The notes: generated from the sequence alone by a model not told the origin. 50,209 nucleotides of DNA from Euzebya sp051004735 (GCA_051004735.1 JBPCKA010000112.1:1-50209), one strand, 5' to 3'. Numbered from the stretch's first letter, positions 1 to 9,021 are shown. A program made the numbers and translations.

Positions 1-381
1 GACCGGCGTCGCGGGTGGGTTAGCGCAAGTGGGGGGCATGGGGTTTGGGGCCCGGGAGGGGCCCGCGAGCACGCCCACCGTCAGTAGGGTGCCGACGGCC
101 TGGCTGATGATCCGCTGAGCCCAGCGGGGTGCCAGCCGTCGCGGTCGTGCCCCGCCCCGGCGCCGGTGAAGCAGCGTCACCGCCAACTCGTGCAGCGTGC
201 CGAGCGCCACCCACCAGGCCGCCAACCAGGCGCCCAGGTGTAACGCCGACAGCAGCAACTGGTGCAGATCGGCGGTGATGAGCCAGTGCACTCCGAGGTC
301 CTCCCGATACACCCGCGACCAGTGCTGGGTCGCCGCAACAGCAGCGGCCTCCGCAGCCAACAGACCACTCAGTCGTCTCAT
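1..381 (-). CDS. Actinobacterial membrane protein, N-terminal part (truncated by window edge)
   Basis: The reading frame runs from an ATG at 381 leftwards off the window, giving 127 codons without a stop. It begins MRRLSGLLAAEAAAV. Two hydrophobic stretches are visible, around residues 42-70 (LLLSALHLGAWLAAWWVALG) and 92-106 (VGTLLTVGVLAG), separated by a basic arginine-rich loop. This layout of two membrane spans around a basic loop is common at the N-terminus of large actinobacterial LysM or regulator-like envelope proteins, but the informative C-terminal part is missing, so the family is inference. The gene diverges from the SDR gene at 520. No good ribosome-binding site lies close to the ATG; GAGGG is about 17 bases away. 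Two overlapping frames on this strand look non-coding. Confidence 0.6.
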   Translation of the reverse strand, partial: MRRLSGLLAAEAAAVAATQHWSRVYREDLGVHWLITADLHQLLLSALHLGAWLAAWWVALGTLHELAVTLLHRRRGGARPRRLAPRWAQRIISQAVGTLLTVGVLAGPSRAPNPMPPTCANPPATPV

Positions 382-412
382 CGGCGGCGACTGTAAGTCC
401 CTCAATCATCTG

Positions 413-418
413 TTGACA
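413..418 (+). promoter_or_regulatory. Possible -35 element in the divergent intergenic region
   Basis: A perfect TTGACA lies between the divergent genes at 381 and 520. No convincing -10 hexamer sits 16-18 bases downstream, so this is only a candidate. Confidence 0.25.
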
Positions 419-519
419 ACCACAGACCTGTGTAAAACCTTGCCAACAAGTGATGAGGGCGTCCGAGTAGCCTGCTCGCCAGACACTCACCCCCGGGAGA
501 CAAAGGACGGTTCATTCAA

Positions 520-1383
520 ATGGCTGGAGTCGAAGGACGCGTCATCGTCATCACCGGGGCCGGTGGCGGTCTGGGTCGTCAGCACGCGGTGTTGCTGGCC
601 GCACGGGGAGCCAAAGTCGTGATCAACGACCTTGGGGGCGCTCGTGACGGAACCGGCGCAGGAGAAGCGATGGCTGATCAGGTCGTGCAGGAGATCACCG
701 CCTCGGGCGGAGAGGCGGTGGCCAATTACGACAACGTCGCGACGGAGAAGGGTGGCACCGCCATTGTGCAGACGGCACTGGACTCGTTCGGAACGATCGA
801 TGCTGTCGTCAACAACGCGGGTATCCTGCGGGACGGCACGTTCCACAAAATGACGGCAGCCAACTGGGATTCGGTGCTGAAGGTCCATCTGTATGGCGCC
901 TACAACGTGACACGGGCGGCCTGGCCGCACTTCCGTGACAAGAGTTTTGGACGCGTCGTGATGACCACGTCGACATCGGGCCTGTACGGCAACTTCGGTC
1001 AGACCAACTACGGCGCGGCAAAGCTTGGCATGGTCGGCCTGATGAACACCCTGGTCATGGAGGGACGTAAATACGACATCGGCGTCAACGCCGTCGCCCC
1101 GATCGCCGCGACGCGGATGACCGAGGACCTGTTCAACGACGACATGTTGCAGCAGTTCGACCCCGCGTTCGTCTCCCCGCTGGTGGTTCACCTGTGCAGC
1201 CAGGAGATGAGCGACTCGGGTCACATCATCCTGGCGGGTGGCGGACAGTACGCCCGGGTGGCATTCAGCCAGGCCGCGGGAGCGCACTTCGATGAGGTGC
1301 CCACCCCCGAAGCGCTGGCCGAGCAGTGGGACACCATCACCGACATGCAGGGCGCCCCACTGGGCGCCCCCTTCGGCGGTTGA
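520..1383 (+). CDS. Short-chain dehydrogenase (SDR), 3-hydroxyacyl-CoA / 17-beta-HSD type 4-like
   Basis: 287 residues, a classical SDR. The nucleotide-binding motif TGAGGGLG is at residues 12-19, NNAG at 98-101, and the catalytic set is Ser around 151, Tyr164 and Lys168 in YGAAK. The cofactor loop reads VVINDLGGARDGTG, and the Asp after the second strand favours NAD(H). The INDLGG loop resembles the dehydrogenase unit of peroxisomal multifunctional enzyme type 2 and related bacterial proteins that oxidise 3-hydroxyacyl-CoA in fatty acid or steroid breakdown. AAAGGACGG precedes the ATG with suitable spacing. It stands alone, with no hydratase or thiolase beside it, so the substrate is inferred from family resemblance only. 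A soluble cytoplasmic enzyme is expected. Confidence 0.88.
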   Translation: MAGVEGRVIVITGAGGGLGRQHAVLLAARGAKVVINDLGGARDGTGAGEAMADQVVQEITASGGEAVANYDNVATEKGGTAIVQTALDSFGTIDAVVNNAGILRDGTFHKMTAANWDSVLKVHLYGAYNVTRAAWPHFRDKSFGRVVMTTSTSGLYGNFGQTNYGAAKLGMVGLMNTLVMEGRKYDIGVNAVAPIAATRMTEDLFNDDMLQQFDPAFVSPLVVHLCSQEMSDSGHIILAGGGQYARVAFSQAAGAHFDEVPTPEALAEQWDTITDMQGAPLGAPFGG

Positions 1384-1418
1384 GAACTGGACCTCGAATC
1401 GGCCCGTCGGCGGCTTTG

Positions 1419-1424
1419 TACAGT
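1419..1424 (+). promoter_or_regulatory. -10 element for a leaderless alaX transcript
   Basis: TACAGT ends six bases before the ATG at 1431 and there is no Shine-Dalgarno sequence. This spacing places the transcription start at or next to the start codon. Confidence 0.5.
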
Positions 1425-1430
1425 TTGTCG

Positions 1431-2180
1431 ATGACTCAGCCCACCCAGGATCTGTACTCGACCGATGCCTACCTTCGCACCTTTGAGGCGTCCGTCGTGG
1501 AGGTGGACGCTGAGGCCCGCCGGGTGGCACTGGACCGCACCGCGTTCTATCCCGGTGGTGGGGGCCAGCCAGCTGACCGGGGCGAACTGAGGTGGGGCGA
1601 CGGTGCCGCACATGTCGCCAAGGTCGGCAAGGACGGCGCCGTGATATGGCATCAGCTGGGCGATGAGGATCCGGTACCAGATCCCGGTACGGCACTGGAG
1701 GGAACGCTTGACTGGCAGCGCCGCCATCAGTTGATGCGCACCCATACCGCCCTGCACATCCTGTGCGGCGTGATCTGGGCGGACTTCGGCGTCGCGGTGA
1801 CCGGCGGCAACATGGAACCATTGAGCGGGCGACTGGACTTCGAGCTTGACGCCATGTCCGCTGAACTGGGGCAGCGTGCCGAGCAGCGCATCAACGACGA
1901 GATCGCCAAGGCGAGACAGATCCTGGTGCAGTTCGTCGATCGTGAGGAAGCCGACCTGGACCCGGCGCTTATCCGGACCAAGGCCAACCTGATTCCCTCG
2001 TTCATCAATCCCTTGCGCGTGATCGACATCACCGGACTGGACCGGCAGGCCGATGGGGGCACCCATGTTGCCACCACGGCGGAGGTCGGGCGCGTAGAGG
2101 TCACCAAGACCGAATCCAAGGGCAAGGCGAACAAACGGATCCGACTGGCGCTGCACGATCCGGAGTCACACGATTCATGA
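1431..2180 (+). CDS. Alanyl-tRNA editing protein, AlaX family
   Basis: 249 residues. AlaX proteins are free-standing relatives of the AlaRS editing domain that hydrolyse Ser- or Gly-tRNA(Ala) in the cytoplasm. The N-terminal part has FYPGGGGQPADRG (about residues 35-47), the first zinc motif HTALH lies near residue 105, and the second motif region reads ADGGTHV near residue 205. In AlaRS this last motif is CGGTHV; here the Cys position is Asp, as I believe is seen in some AlaX members. The ATG at 1431 is chosen because the frame upstream overlaps the SDR gene and because a TACAGT hexamer sits six bases upstream (leaderless start). The gene follows the SDR gene by 47 bases but appears to have its own promoter. 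Confidence 0.85.
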   Translation: MTQPTQDLYSTDAYLRTFEASVVEVDAEARRVALDRTAFYPGGGGQPADRGELRWGDGAAHVAKVGKDGAVIWHQLGDEDPVPDPGTALEGTLDWQRRHQLMRTHTALHILCGVIWADFGVAVTGGNMEPLSGRLDFELDAMSAELGQRAEQRINDEIAKARQILVQFVDREEADLDPALIRTKANLIPSFINPLRVIDITGLDRQADGGTHVATTAEVGRVEVTKTESKGKANKRIRLALHDPESHDS

Positions 2181-2248
2181 TCAGCCGACCCGCACCCCTG
2201 TAAGAACTTCCTAAGATTTGACCGAGATCAGGCAGTGAAACTTGCGGG

Positions 2249-3082
2249 ATGAGAAACCCTTCGGCGGTCCTCAGGATCGCCCTGCCGGTGGCGCTGCTGC
2301 TGATCCTGTTCATTGTCAGGCCAGCCATCCTCCGGGGGATCCTCGGCAGCCCCCGGGCGATGCTCATCGTGGCAGGTGTGATCGCGGCGACCGTCGGTTG
2401 GTCGGCGCTGGCGAGACGCCGTGTGGACCGTGAATGGGTTCGTACCGTCGTCGTGTTGACGCCGGCCACGATGTTTGCCGCGATCTTCGTCGCGCCCTAC
2501 TTCGGCCCCGATCAGGTGGTGGATGAGGCCCTTCCCGGCATTTCGGCAGACGCCGACGCTGCGACCCCGCAGGCGCTTGCCGTGGCCGCGAACCAGCAAC
2601 CATCCGACGACCCGGCTCCCACGTCCCCGGTTCGACAACCCGCAGTCGAAAGTCCACCAGCCGTCACCGGACCCACCGCCACCCCCGTCCCCACCGCAAT
2701 GCCCGTCCCCACCGCCACACCGTCGCCCGAGCCACCAAGCGGGCCGATTGAGCTGAGTCGCGGCACCTTCGGCGGTCTTGACGGCCACCACGCCAACGGG
2801 GATGCGGTGATCTTCCAACTACCGGACGGCAGCCGAATCGTGAGGCTGGACCAGGTCGACCTGCAGCGGGTGCCCGAGCCCTACGTCTACGTGGTGCCAA
2901 GCATGGGGGCGACCGCCCCCTTGGCAGGGAGCGTCAACCTGGGGGCTCTGCGGGGAAACGTGGGCTCCTCCAACTACACCATCCCCGCCGATTACGTGCT
3001 CGGCCCCGACGTGACCGTCCTCGTGTGGTGCGAACCGTTCGCCTCTCCCGTTGGTGCCGCCACCCAGACCTTCGCCGGCTGA
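2249..3082 (+). CDS. Membrane-anchored DM13-domain protein
   Basis: 277 residues. The N-terminus carries two or three hydrophobic segments (about residues 8-28, 34-52, 67-87), followed by a Pro/Thr/Ala-rich linker (about 95-165) with repeated PTATPVPTA-like units, and a C-terminal DM13 domain from about 170 to 277. DM13 hallmarks seen here are GTFGGLDGHHANG, the strand IVRLDQVDL, YVYVVPS, and the conserved cysteine in WCEPF (Cys261). DM13 domains are proposed to act in electron transfer or cysteine redox chemistry outside the membrane; the role here is unknown. The ATG has only a weak upstream GCGGG; GAAACT six bases upstream could be a -10 for a leaderless start. Confidence 0.8.
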   Translation: MRNPSAVLRIALPVALLLILFIVRPAILRGILGSPRAMLIVAGVIAATVGWSALARRRVDREWVRTVVVLTPATMFAAIFVAPYFGPDQVVDEALPGISADADAATPQALAVAANQQPSDDPAPTSPVRQPAVESPPAVTGPTATPVPTAMPVPTATPSPEPPSGPIELSRGTFGGLDGHHANGDAVIFQLPDGSRIVRLDQVDLQRVPEPYVYVVPSMGATAPLAGSVNLGALRGNVGSSNYTIPADYVLGPDVTVLVWCEPFASPVGAATQTFAG

Positions 3083-3202
3083 TACGACCCGCGGTCACAT
3101 CTGCCCTGTCCCGATTGGTTAGGCTTCCTCGACGCGGAATCGCAGGGCCGCCGTGGACCAGGGCCGTCACCGGTCACCCTGCCCCACACCCCAAGGGCTG
3201 AC

Positions 3203-5194
3203 ATGAACTATCTCGTGACCGGTGGTACCGGATTCATCGGTCGTTACCTCATCGAACGTCTTGCACGACGGGAGGGGACGATCTACGCGCTGGTGCGAGA
3301 ACAATCGGTCGGGAAGTTGGCCCAGCTACGAGACCGCTACAACCTGGCTGAGGACAAACTGGTCGCGGTCATCGGCGATCTGTCGCAGCCACGCCTGGGA
3401 GTATCACCGGACGTCATCGCGGAGTTGAACGGCACGATCGACCATCTGTTCCACCTCGCGGCGATCTATGACCTGACCGCTGATGCCGAACGCCAACGCG
3501 TGGCCAATGTGGACGGCACGCAGCAGATGATCGCTTTGGCCGAGGCCATCGGTGCAGGTACTGTGCATCACGTCTCCTCGATCGCTGCCGCCGGCAATTT
3601 CAAGGGCTGGTTCAGCGAGGACATGCTGGAGGAGGCCACGGGGTTGAAAGACCCCTACTACCGGACCAAGCATGAGTCGGAGAAGCTGGTCCACGACACC
3701 TGCCAGCGTCCCTGGCGGGTCTATCGGCCAGGCATCGTGGTGGGCGACTCCACCACCGGCGAGATGGACAAGATCGACGGGCCCTACTACGTCTTCCCGT
3801 TGCTGAAGCGGCTGCGTCACGCACTTCCCGGGTGGTTCCCGCTGGTCGGTCTTGAGGGTCGGCGGATGAACATCGTGCCGGTCGACTTCGTGGCCGATGC
3901 CATGGACCACATCGCCCACCAGGACGGCTGGGACGGCAAGGTGTTCCACCTGACCGACCCCAAGCCCCGCCCGGCCGGGGAGATCATGAACACCTTTGCC
4001 CGTGTCGCGGGCGCGCCCGGGTTCGCCATGCGGATCGACCCGATGGTCTTCGAGCTGATCCCCGCCGCGGCGAAGAACGGTCTGGCAGCCCTTCCCCCGG
4101 TGAAGAGGATCACCAAGACGGTCAGCGAGAGCCTGGGAATCCCCCAGCAACTGTTCGGCTACATGTCAAACCCCACCAAGTTCGACTCCTCAAACACCCA
4201 GACGGCCCTGGACGGCACCGACATTACGGTCCCGGCTCTGGACACCTACGCCAGCAAGTTGTGGGACTACTGGGCCCGCTACCTTGACCCGGTTCTGTTC
4301 AGGGACCGCTCGCTTGCCGGCGCGGTGGCGGGCAAGCGGATCATGATCACCGGCGCGTCTTCGGGGATCGGCGAGGCGGCTGCCATGCAGATCGCTGCGG
4401 CCGGCGGGACCCTGCTGCTGGTTGCCCGCAGTGCCGACAAGTTGGAGGAACTGAAGTCCCAACTGGAGCAGATGGGCGGCACCGCCTTCGTCCATACCTG
4501 CGACCTGACCGACGGTGAGGACATCCAACGGATGATCGATGAGGTGATCGACCAGCATGGTGGGGTCGACATCCTGATCAACAACGCCGGTCGTTCGATT
4601 CGTCGCAGTCTGGCCCTGTCCTATGACCGGTTCCACGACTTTGAGCGGACCATCCAGCTGAACTACTTCGGATCCCTGCGGTTGATCCTCGGCTTCCTAC
4701 CTGGCATGAGGCAGCGCAAGTTCGGCCAGGTGATCAACATCAGCTCGATCGGCTGTCAGACAAACGTTCCCCGGTTCAGCGCCTACGTGGCCTCAAAGTC
4801 GGCCTTGGATGCCTTCAGCCGGTGCGCGGCGACCGAGATCATCGATGACAACTGCCATATCACCACCATCTACATGCAGCTGGTCCGCACCAAGATGATC
4901 GCGCCCACCAAAATGTATGACGCCTTCCCCGCGATCACCCCAGAGGAGGCCGGCGAGTTGATCTGTCACGCGATCATCGAACGGCCCAAACGCATCGCAA
5001 CCGGGGTGGGCAACGCGGCCATGGTTGGCCACGCGGTTGCCCCCAAGTTGATGGACGCGATCCTCAACACCGGCTATCACCTGTTCCCCGACTCCACGGC
5101 GGCCAAGAAGGACGATGCCGCACCGGCCAAGGACGAAGAGGCCTCATCGGAGGGCTTGGCGTTCGCCTACCTGCTGCGGGGCATCCACTGGTAG
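3203..5194 (+). CDS. Double-SDR fatty acyl-CoA reductase, AcrA1-like
   Basis: 663 residues, two reductase modules in one chain. The N-terminal extended SDR starts with TGGTGFIG (residues 6-13), with a YxxxK pair at Tyr152/Lys156, and resembles male-sterility/NAD_binding_4 reductases. The C-terminal classical SDR has TGASSGIG at 383-390, NNAG, and Tyr528/Lys532 in YVASK. The protein ends LLRGIHW, a tail typical of this family. M. tuberculosis AcrA1 (Rv3391) has the same arrangement and similar length and reduces acyl-CoA towards fatty aldehydes or alcohols used for wax-type lipids. The ATG follows AAGGG at good spacing. It is monocistronic and converges on a GNAT gene across two hairpins. Substrate chain length cannot be told from sequence. 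Confidence 0.85.
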   Translation: MNYLVTGGTGFIGRYLIERLARREGTIYALVREQSVGKLAQLRDRYNLAEDKLVAVIGDLSQPRLGVSPDVIAELNGTIDHLFHLAAIYDLTADAERQRVANVDGTQQMIALAEAIGAGTVHHVSSIAAAGNFKGWFSEDMLEEATGLKDPYYRTKHESEKLVHDTCQRPWRVYRPGIVVGDSTTGEMDKIDGPYYVFPLLKRLRHALPGWFPLVGLEGRRMNIVPVDFVADAMDHIAHQDGWDGKVFHLTDPKPRPAGEIMNTFARVAGAPGFAMRIDPMVFELIPAAAKNGLAALPPVKRITKTVSESLGIPQQLFGYMSNPTKFDSSNTQTALDGTDITVPALDTYASKLWDYWARYLDPVLFRDRSLAGAVAGKRIMITGASSGIGEAAAMQIAAAGGTLLLVARSADKLEELKSQLEQMGGTAFVHTCDLTDGEDIQRMIDEVIDQHGGVDILINNAGRSIRRSLALSYDRFHDFERTIQLNYFGSLRLILGFLPGMRQRKFGQVINISSIGCQTNVPRFSAYVASKSALDAFSRCAATEIIDDNCHITTIYMQLVRTKMIAPTKMYDAFPAITPEEAGELICHAIIERPKRIATGVGNAAMVGHAVAPKLMDAILNTGYHLFPDSTAAKKDDAAPAKDEEASSEGLAFAYLLRGIHW

Positions 5195-5227
5195 CAGGAC
5201 CGCGTCCAATCACGAGTGCAGTGAAGC

Positions 5228-5270
5228 GCCGCCGGAGGCGGCACCATGCATGGGACTGGGGCGAAGCCCC
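5228..5270. terminator. Two hairpins between convergent genes (bidirectional terminator)
   Basis: GCCGCC-GGA-GGCGGC at 5228-5242 and GGGGC-GAA-GCCCC at 5258-5270 lie between the stops of the acyl-CoA reductase and the GNAT gene. Neither has a long T-tract, which is usual for actinobacterial terminators. Confidence 0.6.
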
Positions 5271-5271
5271 G

Positions 5272-5760
5272 TTAGGTCAGCTCCAGGCTGTACCCCTCGG
5301 CCCGAACGCCGGGAGCCGGTTCATGGTCCAATTCCCTGGCCCGGGTGAACCCCATCTTGGTGATGATGTCGCGCATGGTGTCCATCACTGGCATCGTGGT
5401 CAGAACCACGCGGTTCTTTCCTGCCTCGCGGGCCTGGTCGACGGCATGCTCAAGCAGCGCGCTGCCCACCCCGCCGTGCCGTTGCGAGGGGGGCACCGCC
5501 AACAACCGCATGGCCAAGGTCCCCACCTGGGCGCCCCGCCAGTCACGGAACAACGTCATCGTCCCCACGATCGCGCCGTCCCGTTCCGCAACGACGATCT
5601 CCCCGTCGGACAACCGCCCATACACATTGGCGATGTCCTGGGCGAACATCGACCAGGCATCGGGTGCCATGGTGGCAGCGAACTCTGCGTAGGCGTCAAC
5701 GATCACTGACGCCACGATGTCGAGTTCGACGTCTTGGGCTTGACGGATAATGAGGGCCAT
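5272..5760 (-). CDS. GNAT-family N-acetyltransferase
   Basis: 162 residues. The acetyl-CoA-binding motif A region is visible as MRLLAVPPSQRHGGVGSALL (about residues 85-104), preceded by the GTMTLF strand and followed by MGFTRARELDHE near the C-terminus, the usual GNAT order. The acceptor is unknown. I chose the ATG at 5760 (MALIIRQAQD) rather than an upstream in-frame start because the GNAT fold begins there and a TACGCT hexamer lies eight bases before it. It is divergent from qcrC with only about 60 bases between start codons. Confidence 0.8.
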   Translation of the reverse strand: MALIIRQAQDVELDIVASVIVDAYAEFAATMAPDAWSMFAQDIANVYGRLSDGEIVVAERDGAIVGTMTLFRDWRGAQVGTLAMRLLAVPPSQRHGGVGSALLEHAVDQAREAGKNRVVLTTMPVMDTMRDIITKMGFTRARELDHEPAPGVRAEGYSLELT

Positions 5761-5768
5761 GAAGTGAC

Positions 5769-5774
5769 AGCGTA
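5769..5774 (-). promoter_or_regulatory. -10 element for a leaderless GNAT transcript
   Basis: TACGCT on the minus strand ends eight bases before the ATG at 5760; no Shine-Dalgarno sequence is present. Confidence 0.4.
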
Positions 5775-5823
5775 GAGCTTGGGAGGATACGGAATCATCG
5801 GCCATCTGCTAGGAATAGGGCCA

Positions 5824-6735
5824 GTGCAGATCCACTCCTCCCTGCTGCGCGTGTATGCCGGCTGGTTCCTGGTCATCGGCATAGCGGTTGCCGTGGCGTT
5901 CCTGGTGTTCCAACCGGCCGGCGCCCAGGAGGAGGAGAGCCTGTCCAACCCCATCGCCTTCGCCGAGCAGAGCTATGCCAATGTCTGCGCGGCATGTCAT
6001 GGCGCGGAGGGGACCGGCGGCATCGTGCCGGGCACTGACCGTGAGGCCCCGGCGCTACGTGGCCGCGACGACGTCACGGCCGCCTACATCGACCTGGTCT
6101 TGCGTACCGGCCGGATGCCCCCGGCGGGCGATCCCTTCGACAACCGGGCACGCGAGGTGTTCTACACCGACGCGGAACGCCAGGCCATGGTCGACTACAC
6201 CAGCCAACTGTTCGACCTGGAAGACGACATCCCCGAGGTCTCTGACGGCAACATCGCGCTGGGCCTGGAGGCATTTGCCCTGAACTGCGCCCACTGCCAC
6301 GGTAACTCCGGCAACGGGGGCACGGCTGGTGAGAACGCCTGGACGCCCCGGGTGAACAACATCGGGCCGATCGCGGTCGCGGAGGCCATACGCGTCGGTC
6401 CCTTGGAGATGCCCCAGTTCAGCGCCGACGTCCTCAGCCAGCGCGAGGTCGACTCGATCGCCAGCTATCTGCAGGCGGTGGAGGACGAACCCGGCACACC
6501 CGTCTTGGGGTTGGTCGAGTTGAACCCGGTGTTTGCCTCGGGTTTCGTGGGGCTGCTGGCCATCGTGCTGCTTGGCTCGCTGCTGTTCATCGGCGGTCGT
6601 CCGGTACCGTTTGAGGCCTCGACAGGCGAGGAAGTCCCCACCGCGATCCACGCGCCCGACGGCATGACTCCGATGCCCGATGATCCCACCGACCAGCAGG
6701 ACGTCGTGGCCGAAGACGAGGACCCGCCCGCATGA
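5824..6735 (+). CDS. qcrC: Cytochrome bc1 complex, dihaem cytochrome c subunit QcrC
   Basis: 303 residues from the GTG at 5824. An N-terminal membrane anchor (about residues 12-31, WFLVIGIAVAVAFLVF) is followed by two cytochrome c domains with haem-binding CAACH at 55-59 and CAHCH at 155-159, then a C-terminal membrane span around 240-260 and an acidic tail. This is the actinobacterial dihaem QcrC, which carries electrons from the bc complex directly to the cytochrome aa3 oxidase on the outer face of the membrane. The GTG is preferred over an upstream TTG at 5779 because AGGA lies close upstream. The stop overlaps the qcrA ATG (ATGA), so the genes are translationally coupled. No oxidase genes are in the window. 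Confidence 0.92.
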   Translation: MQIHSSLLRVYAGWFLVIGIAVAVAFLVFQPAGAQEEESLSNPIAFAEQSYANVCAACHGAEGTGGIVPGTDREAPALRGRDDVTAAYIDLVLRTGRMPPAGDPFDNRAREVFYTDAERQAMVDYTSQLFDLEDDIPEVSDGNIALGLEAFALNCAHCHGNSGNGGTAGENAWTPRVNNIGPIAVAEAIRVGPLEMPQFSADVLSQREVDSIASYLQAVEDEPGTPVLGLVELNPVFASGFVGLLAIVLLGSLLFIGGRPVPFEASTGEEVPTAIHAPDGMTPMPDDPTDQQDVVAEDEDPPA

Positions 6736-7604
6736 GTACCCCGAAGGACGACGATGCCGACACCACCGGCCTGATCATCCTGGCCCGTACCGAGCCACGA
6801 CCCAGCCAGGCGAATGACGCCCTGGTCGGCGGTGCGGCAATCGGAGCTGCCCTGTTCGGGCTGGGCTTTGCCGTGTCCCTGGTCGCGGGTCTCGGGATCG
6901 GCTACTACGGATCGTTTCTGACCCTGGCGTTCTTCAGTCTGGGGTTGGCTTTCCGGCGGTACTTCTACGACCGGTTCCCCGACGTCGAGGCGGCAGAACT
7001 CCGTGAGATTCCCGAGGCCCAGCCCCAGCGGCCCGTCAGCGCGGTTGAGCCCTTGGCCCGGCGGCCACTGCTTACCCGGGTACTGCTGGCCTCCGCCGGT
7101 GTGTTCGGTCTGAGCCTGCTGGCTCTGGTTCCCTCCCTGGGACCGAAGGTGGGCCGTCGTCTGCAGGTCACGCCTTGGGCGTCGGGCACCCGCCTGCGGA
7201 CCACCGATGACCGCAACATCCGACCCGAGGACGTGGCACTGGGGGGGGTCCTGACCGCCTGGCCCGAGGAGTTCATCGGCTTCGAGCGCGCCGCGGTGCT
7301 GGTCATACGACTGCGGTCAGATCCCATACCGCCGACCAACCTGGACTGGGTTGTCGGGGAGTCATTGGTGGCCTACTCAAAGATCTGCACCCACGCGGGC
7401 TGCCCGGTAGCACTGTTTCGCGAACGGGACGATTCGGTGTTTTGTCCCTGCCATCAGTCGACGTTTGATGTCAGACGTGGCTGCATACCGACCTTCGGGC
7501 CGGCATCACGACCGTTGCCCCAACTGCCCCTTTCCATGGATGAAGAGGGGTTCCTGATCTCCACCGGCGACTTCGAGGCCCCCCCGGGCCCCTCCACAGG
7601 GTGA
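6732..7604 (+). CDS. qcrA: Cytochrome bc1 complex, Rieske iron-sulfur subunit QcrA
   Basis: 290 residues. Three hydrophobic segments in the first half (about 33-53, 56-76, 113-135) match the three-helix actinobacterial QcrA, unlike the single helix of mitochondrial Rieske proteins. The [2Fe-2S] ligands are Cys219 and His221 in CTHAGC and Cys238 and His241 in CPCHQS; Cys224 and Cys240 would form the disulfide. The protein takes electrons from quinol at the Qo site and passes them to QcrC. It starts with an ATG overlapping the qcrC stop and is followed by qcrB after 43 bases. Confidence 0.95.
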   Translation: MSTPKDDDADTTGLIILARTEPRPSQANDALVGGAAIGAALFGLGFAVSLVAGLGIGYYGSFLTLAFFSLGLAFRRYFYDRFPDVEAAELREIPEAQPQRPVSAVEPLARRPLLTRVLLASAGVFGLSLLALVPSLGPKVGRRLQVTPWASGTRLRTTDDRNIRPEDVALGGVLTAWPEEFIGFERAAVLVIRLRSDPIPPTNLDWVVGESLVAYSKICTHAGCPVALFRERDDSVFCPCHQSTFDVRRGCIPTFGPASRPLPQLPLSMDEEGFLISTGDFEAPPGPSTG

Positions 7605-7647
7605 ACATGACTGCCTCTGTAGCCCACTCCAAGGGAGTGTCCCCCCG

Positions 7648-9021
7648 ATGACCCCTCTGATCAGCGCCCTGTTTGACGCGCTGGACTCGCGGATGAAACT
7701 GCGGGGCCCCTCGCGTGAGATCGCGACCAAGGTCTTTCCCGGCAACTGGTCCTTTCTGCTGGGTGAGGTCGCCGCCATCGCCTTCACCGTCCTGGTGGCC
7801 ACGGGGATCTTCCTCACGTTGTTCTACCGGGCCTCGACCGAGCCCACGGTGTATGCCGGCACCAACCAGTTCTTCGAGGGCTCCACCCTTCCGGCTGCCT
7901 TCGAGTCGATCGTGCGTCTGAGCGGCGACGTGCCAGGCGGGTTGTTCGTCCGACGGGTCCACCGCGCCGCCAGTCACCTGTTCATCGCCTCCATCGTGAT
8001 GCACATGCTGCGCATCATCATGACCGGGGCGTTCCGCAAGCCCCGCGAGTTGAACTATCACGTTGGCATCGGCTTGCTGACGCTGGCATTGGGTGAGGGA
8101 TTCCTGGGCTATTCGTTGCCCTACGACTCCTTGGCCGGGACGGGGATCAGGGTGGCGTACTCGATCGTGCTGTCGATCCCCTACATCGGGGAGAACGTGG
8201 CGTTCTGGGTCTTTGGCGGCGAGTTCCCGACCGGGGACATCATCCCTCGTTTCCATGCTCTGCATGTGTTCGTGCTGCCCTTGATCATCTCGGCCGTGAT
8301 CGGCCTGCACGTGTTGATCCTGGTGCGCCAAAAGCACACACAGATGCCCAAACCTGACGTCGACGGGCATACCTACATCGTCGGCAAGCCGCTGTGGCCA
8401 AGCCAGTTCGCCGAGTCCGGGACCCTGCTGCTGTGGGTCGGCGGGATTTTGGCCATGACCGCGACGTTCATCCCCTGGAGCGATGTCGAACTGCTGGGGC
8501 CATACGTTGCCGGCGAGATCGGCAACAACGCACAACCCGATTGGTTCCTGTTTTGGACCGACGGGTTGCTGCGGGCATTCCCGCCCTTCGAGATCCACCT
8601 GCTGGGGGCCACCATCAACACGGTGTTCGTGGCGGGGGCAGCCATCCCGGGGTTCATGTTCGGCCTGCTGATCGCCTACCCGTTCATCGAGCGTAAGTTC
8701 TACGGTCTGCAGGGCGACTGGCACGTATTGACCAACCCGTTGGACATCCCCCTGAGGGCCGCGATGGTCATCGGGACCTTCTCGTTTGTGTTGTTGGCAT
8801 CGGCCAACGCCACCAACGACATCCTCAGTCGCATGATGGGCATCCCCATCGAGAACCTGGTCTTCGTCTTTCGTCTGGCGTTGCTGCTGGTTCCACCTGG
8901 CCTGGCCGTGGGGTTCTACCAGTACAGCACCCGGCGACTGCGGGCGGCCGGGGCCCGTGTCGCGACCAACGAATTGGAAGCACAGAGCCGTTTTGAGCCC
9001 TCGGAGATGGCCACCAGTTGA
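7648..9021 (+). CDS. qcrB: Cytochrome bc1 complex, cytochrome b subunit QcrB
   Basis: 457 residues, highly hydrophobic with about eight or nine membrane helices. Haem b ligand histidines are seen in HRAASHLFIASIVMHMLRI (helix B) and in the helix D region FHALHVFVLPLIISAVIGLH. The conserved GYSLPYDSL segment follows. The Qo-site motif, PEWY in many bacteria, reads PDWF here (QPDWFLFW). QcrB oxidises menaquinol and reduces it at the second site, pumping charge. AAGGGAG precedes the ATG. It is the last gene of qcrCAB; its stop is one base from the convergent stop of the gene at 9023. Confidence 0.95.
   Translation: MTPLISALFDALDSRMKLRGPSREIATKVFPGNWSFLLGEVAAIAFTVLVATGIFLTLFYRASTEPTVYAGTNQFFEGSTLPAAFESIVRLSGDVPGGLFVRRVHRAASHLFIASIVMHMLRIIMTGAFRKPRELNYHVGIGLLTLALGEGFLGYSLPYDSLAGTGIRVAYSIVLSIPYIGENVAFWVFGGEFPTGDIIPRFHALHVFVLPLIISAVIGLHVLILVRQKHTQMPKPDVDGHTYIVGKPLWPSQFAESGTLLLWVGGILAMTATFIPWSDVELLGPYVAGEIGNNAQPDWFLFWTDGLLRAFPPFEIHLLGATINTVFVAGAAIPGFMFGLLIAYPFIERKFYGLQGDWHVLTNPLDIPLRAAMVIGTFSFVLLASANATNDILSRMMGIPIENLVFVFRLALLLVPPGLAVGFYQYSTRRLRAAGARVATNELEAQSRFEPSEMATS

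Noticed and set aside
487..1821. 444-codon minus-strand ORF over the SDR and alaX genes
   Set aside because: Shadow of two well-supported plus-strand genes; low-complexity Arg-rich sequence.
7607..7651. 14-codon ORF ending at the qcrB start
   Set aside because: It contains the qcrB ribosome-binding site and shows no peptide-like features.
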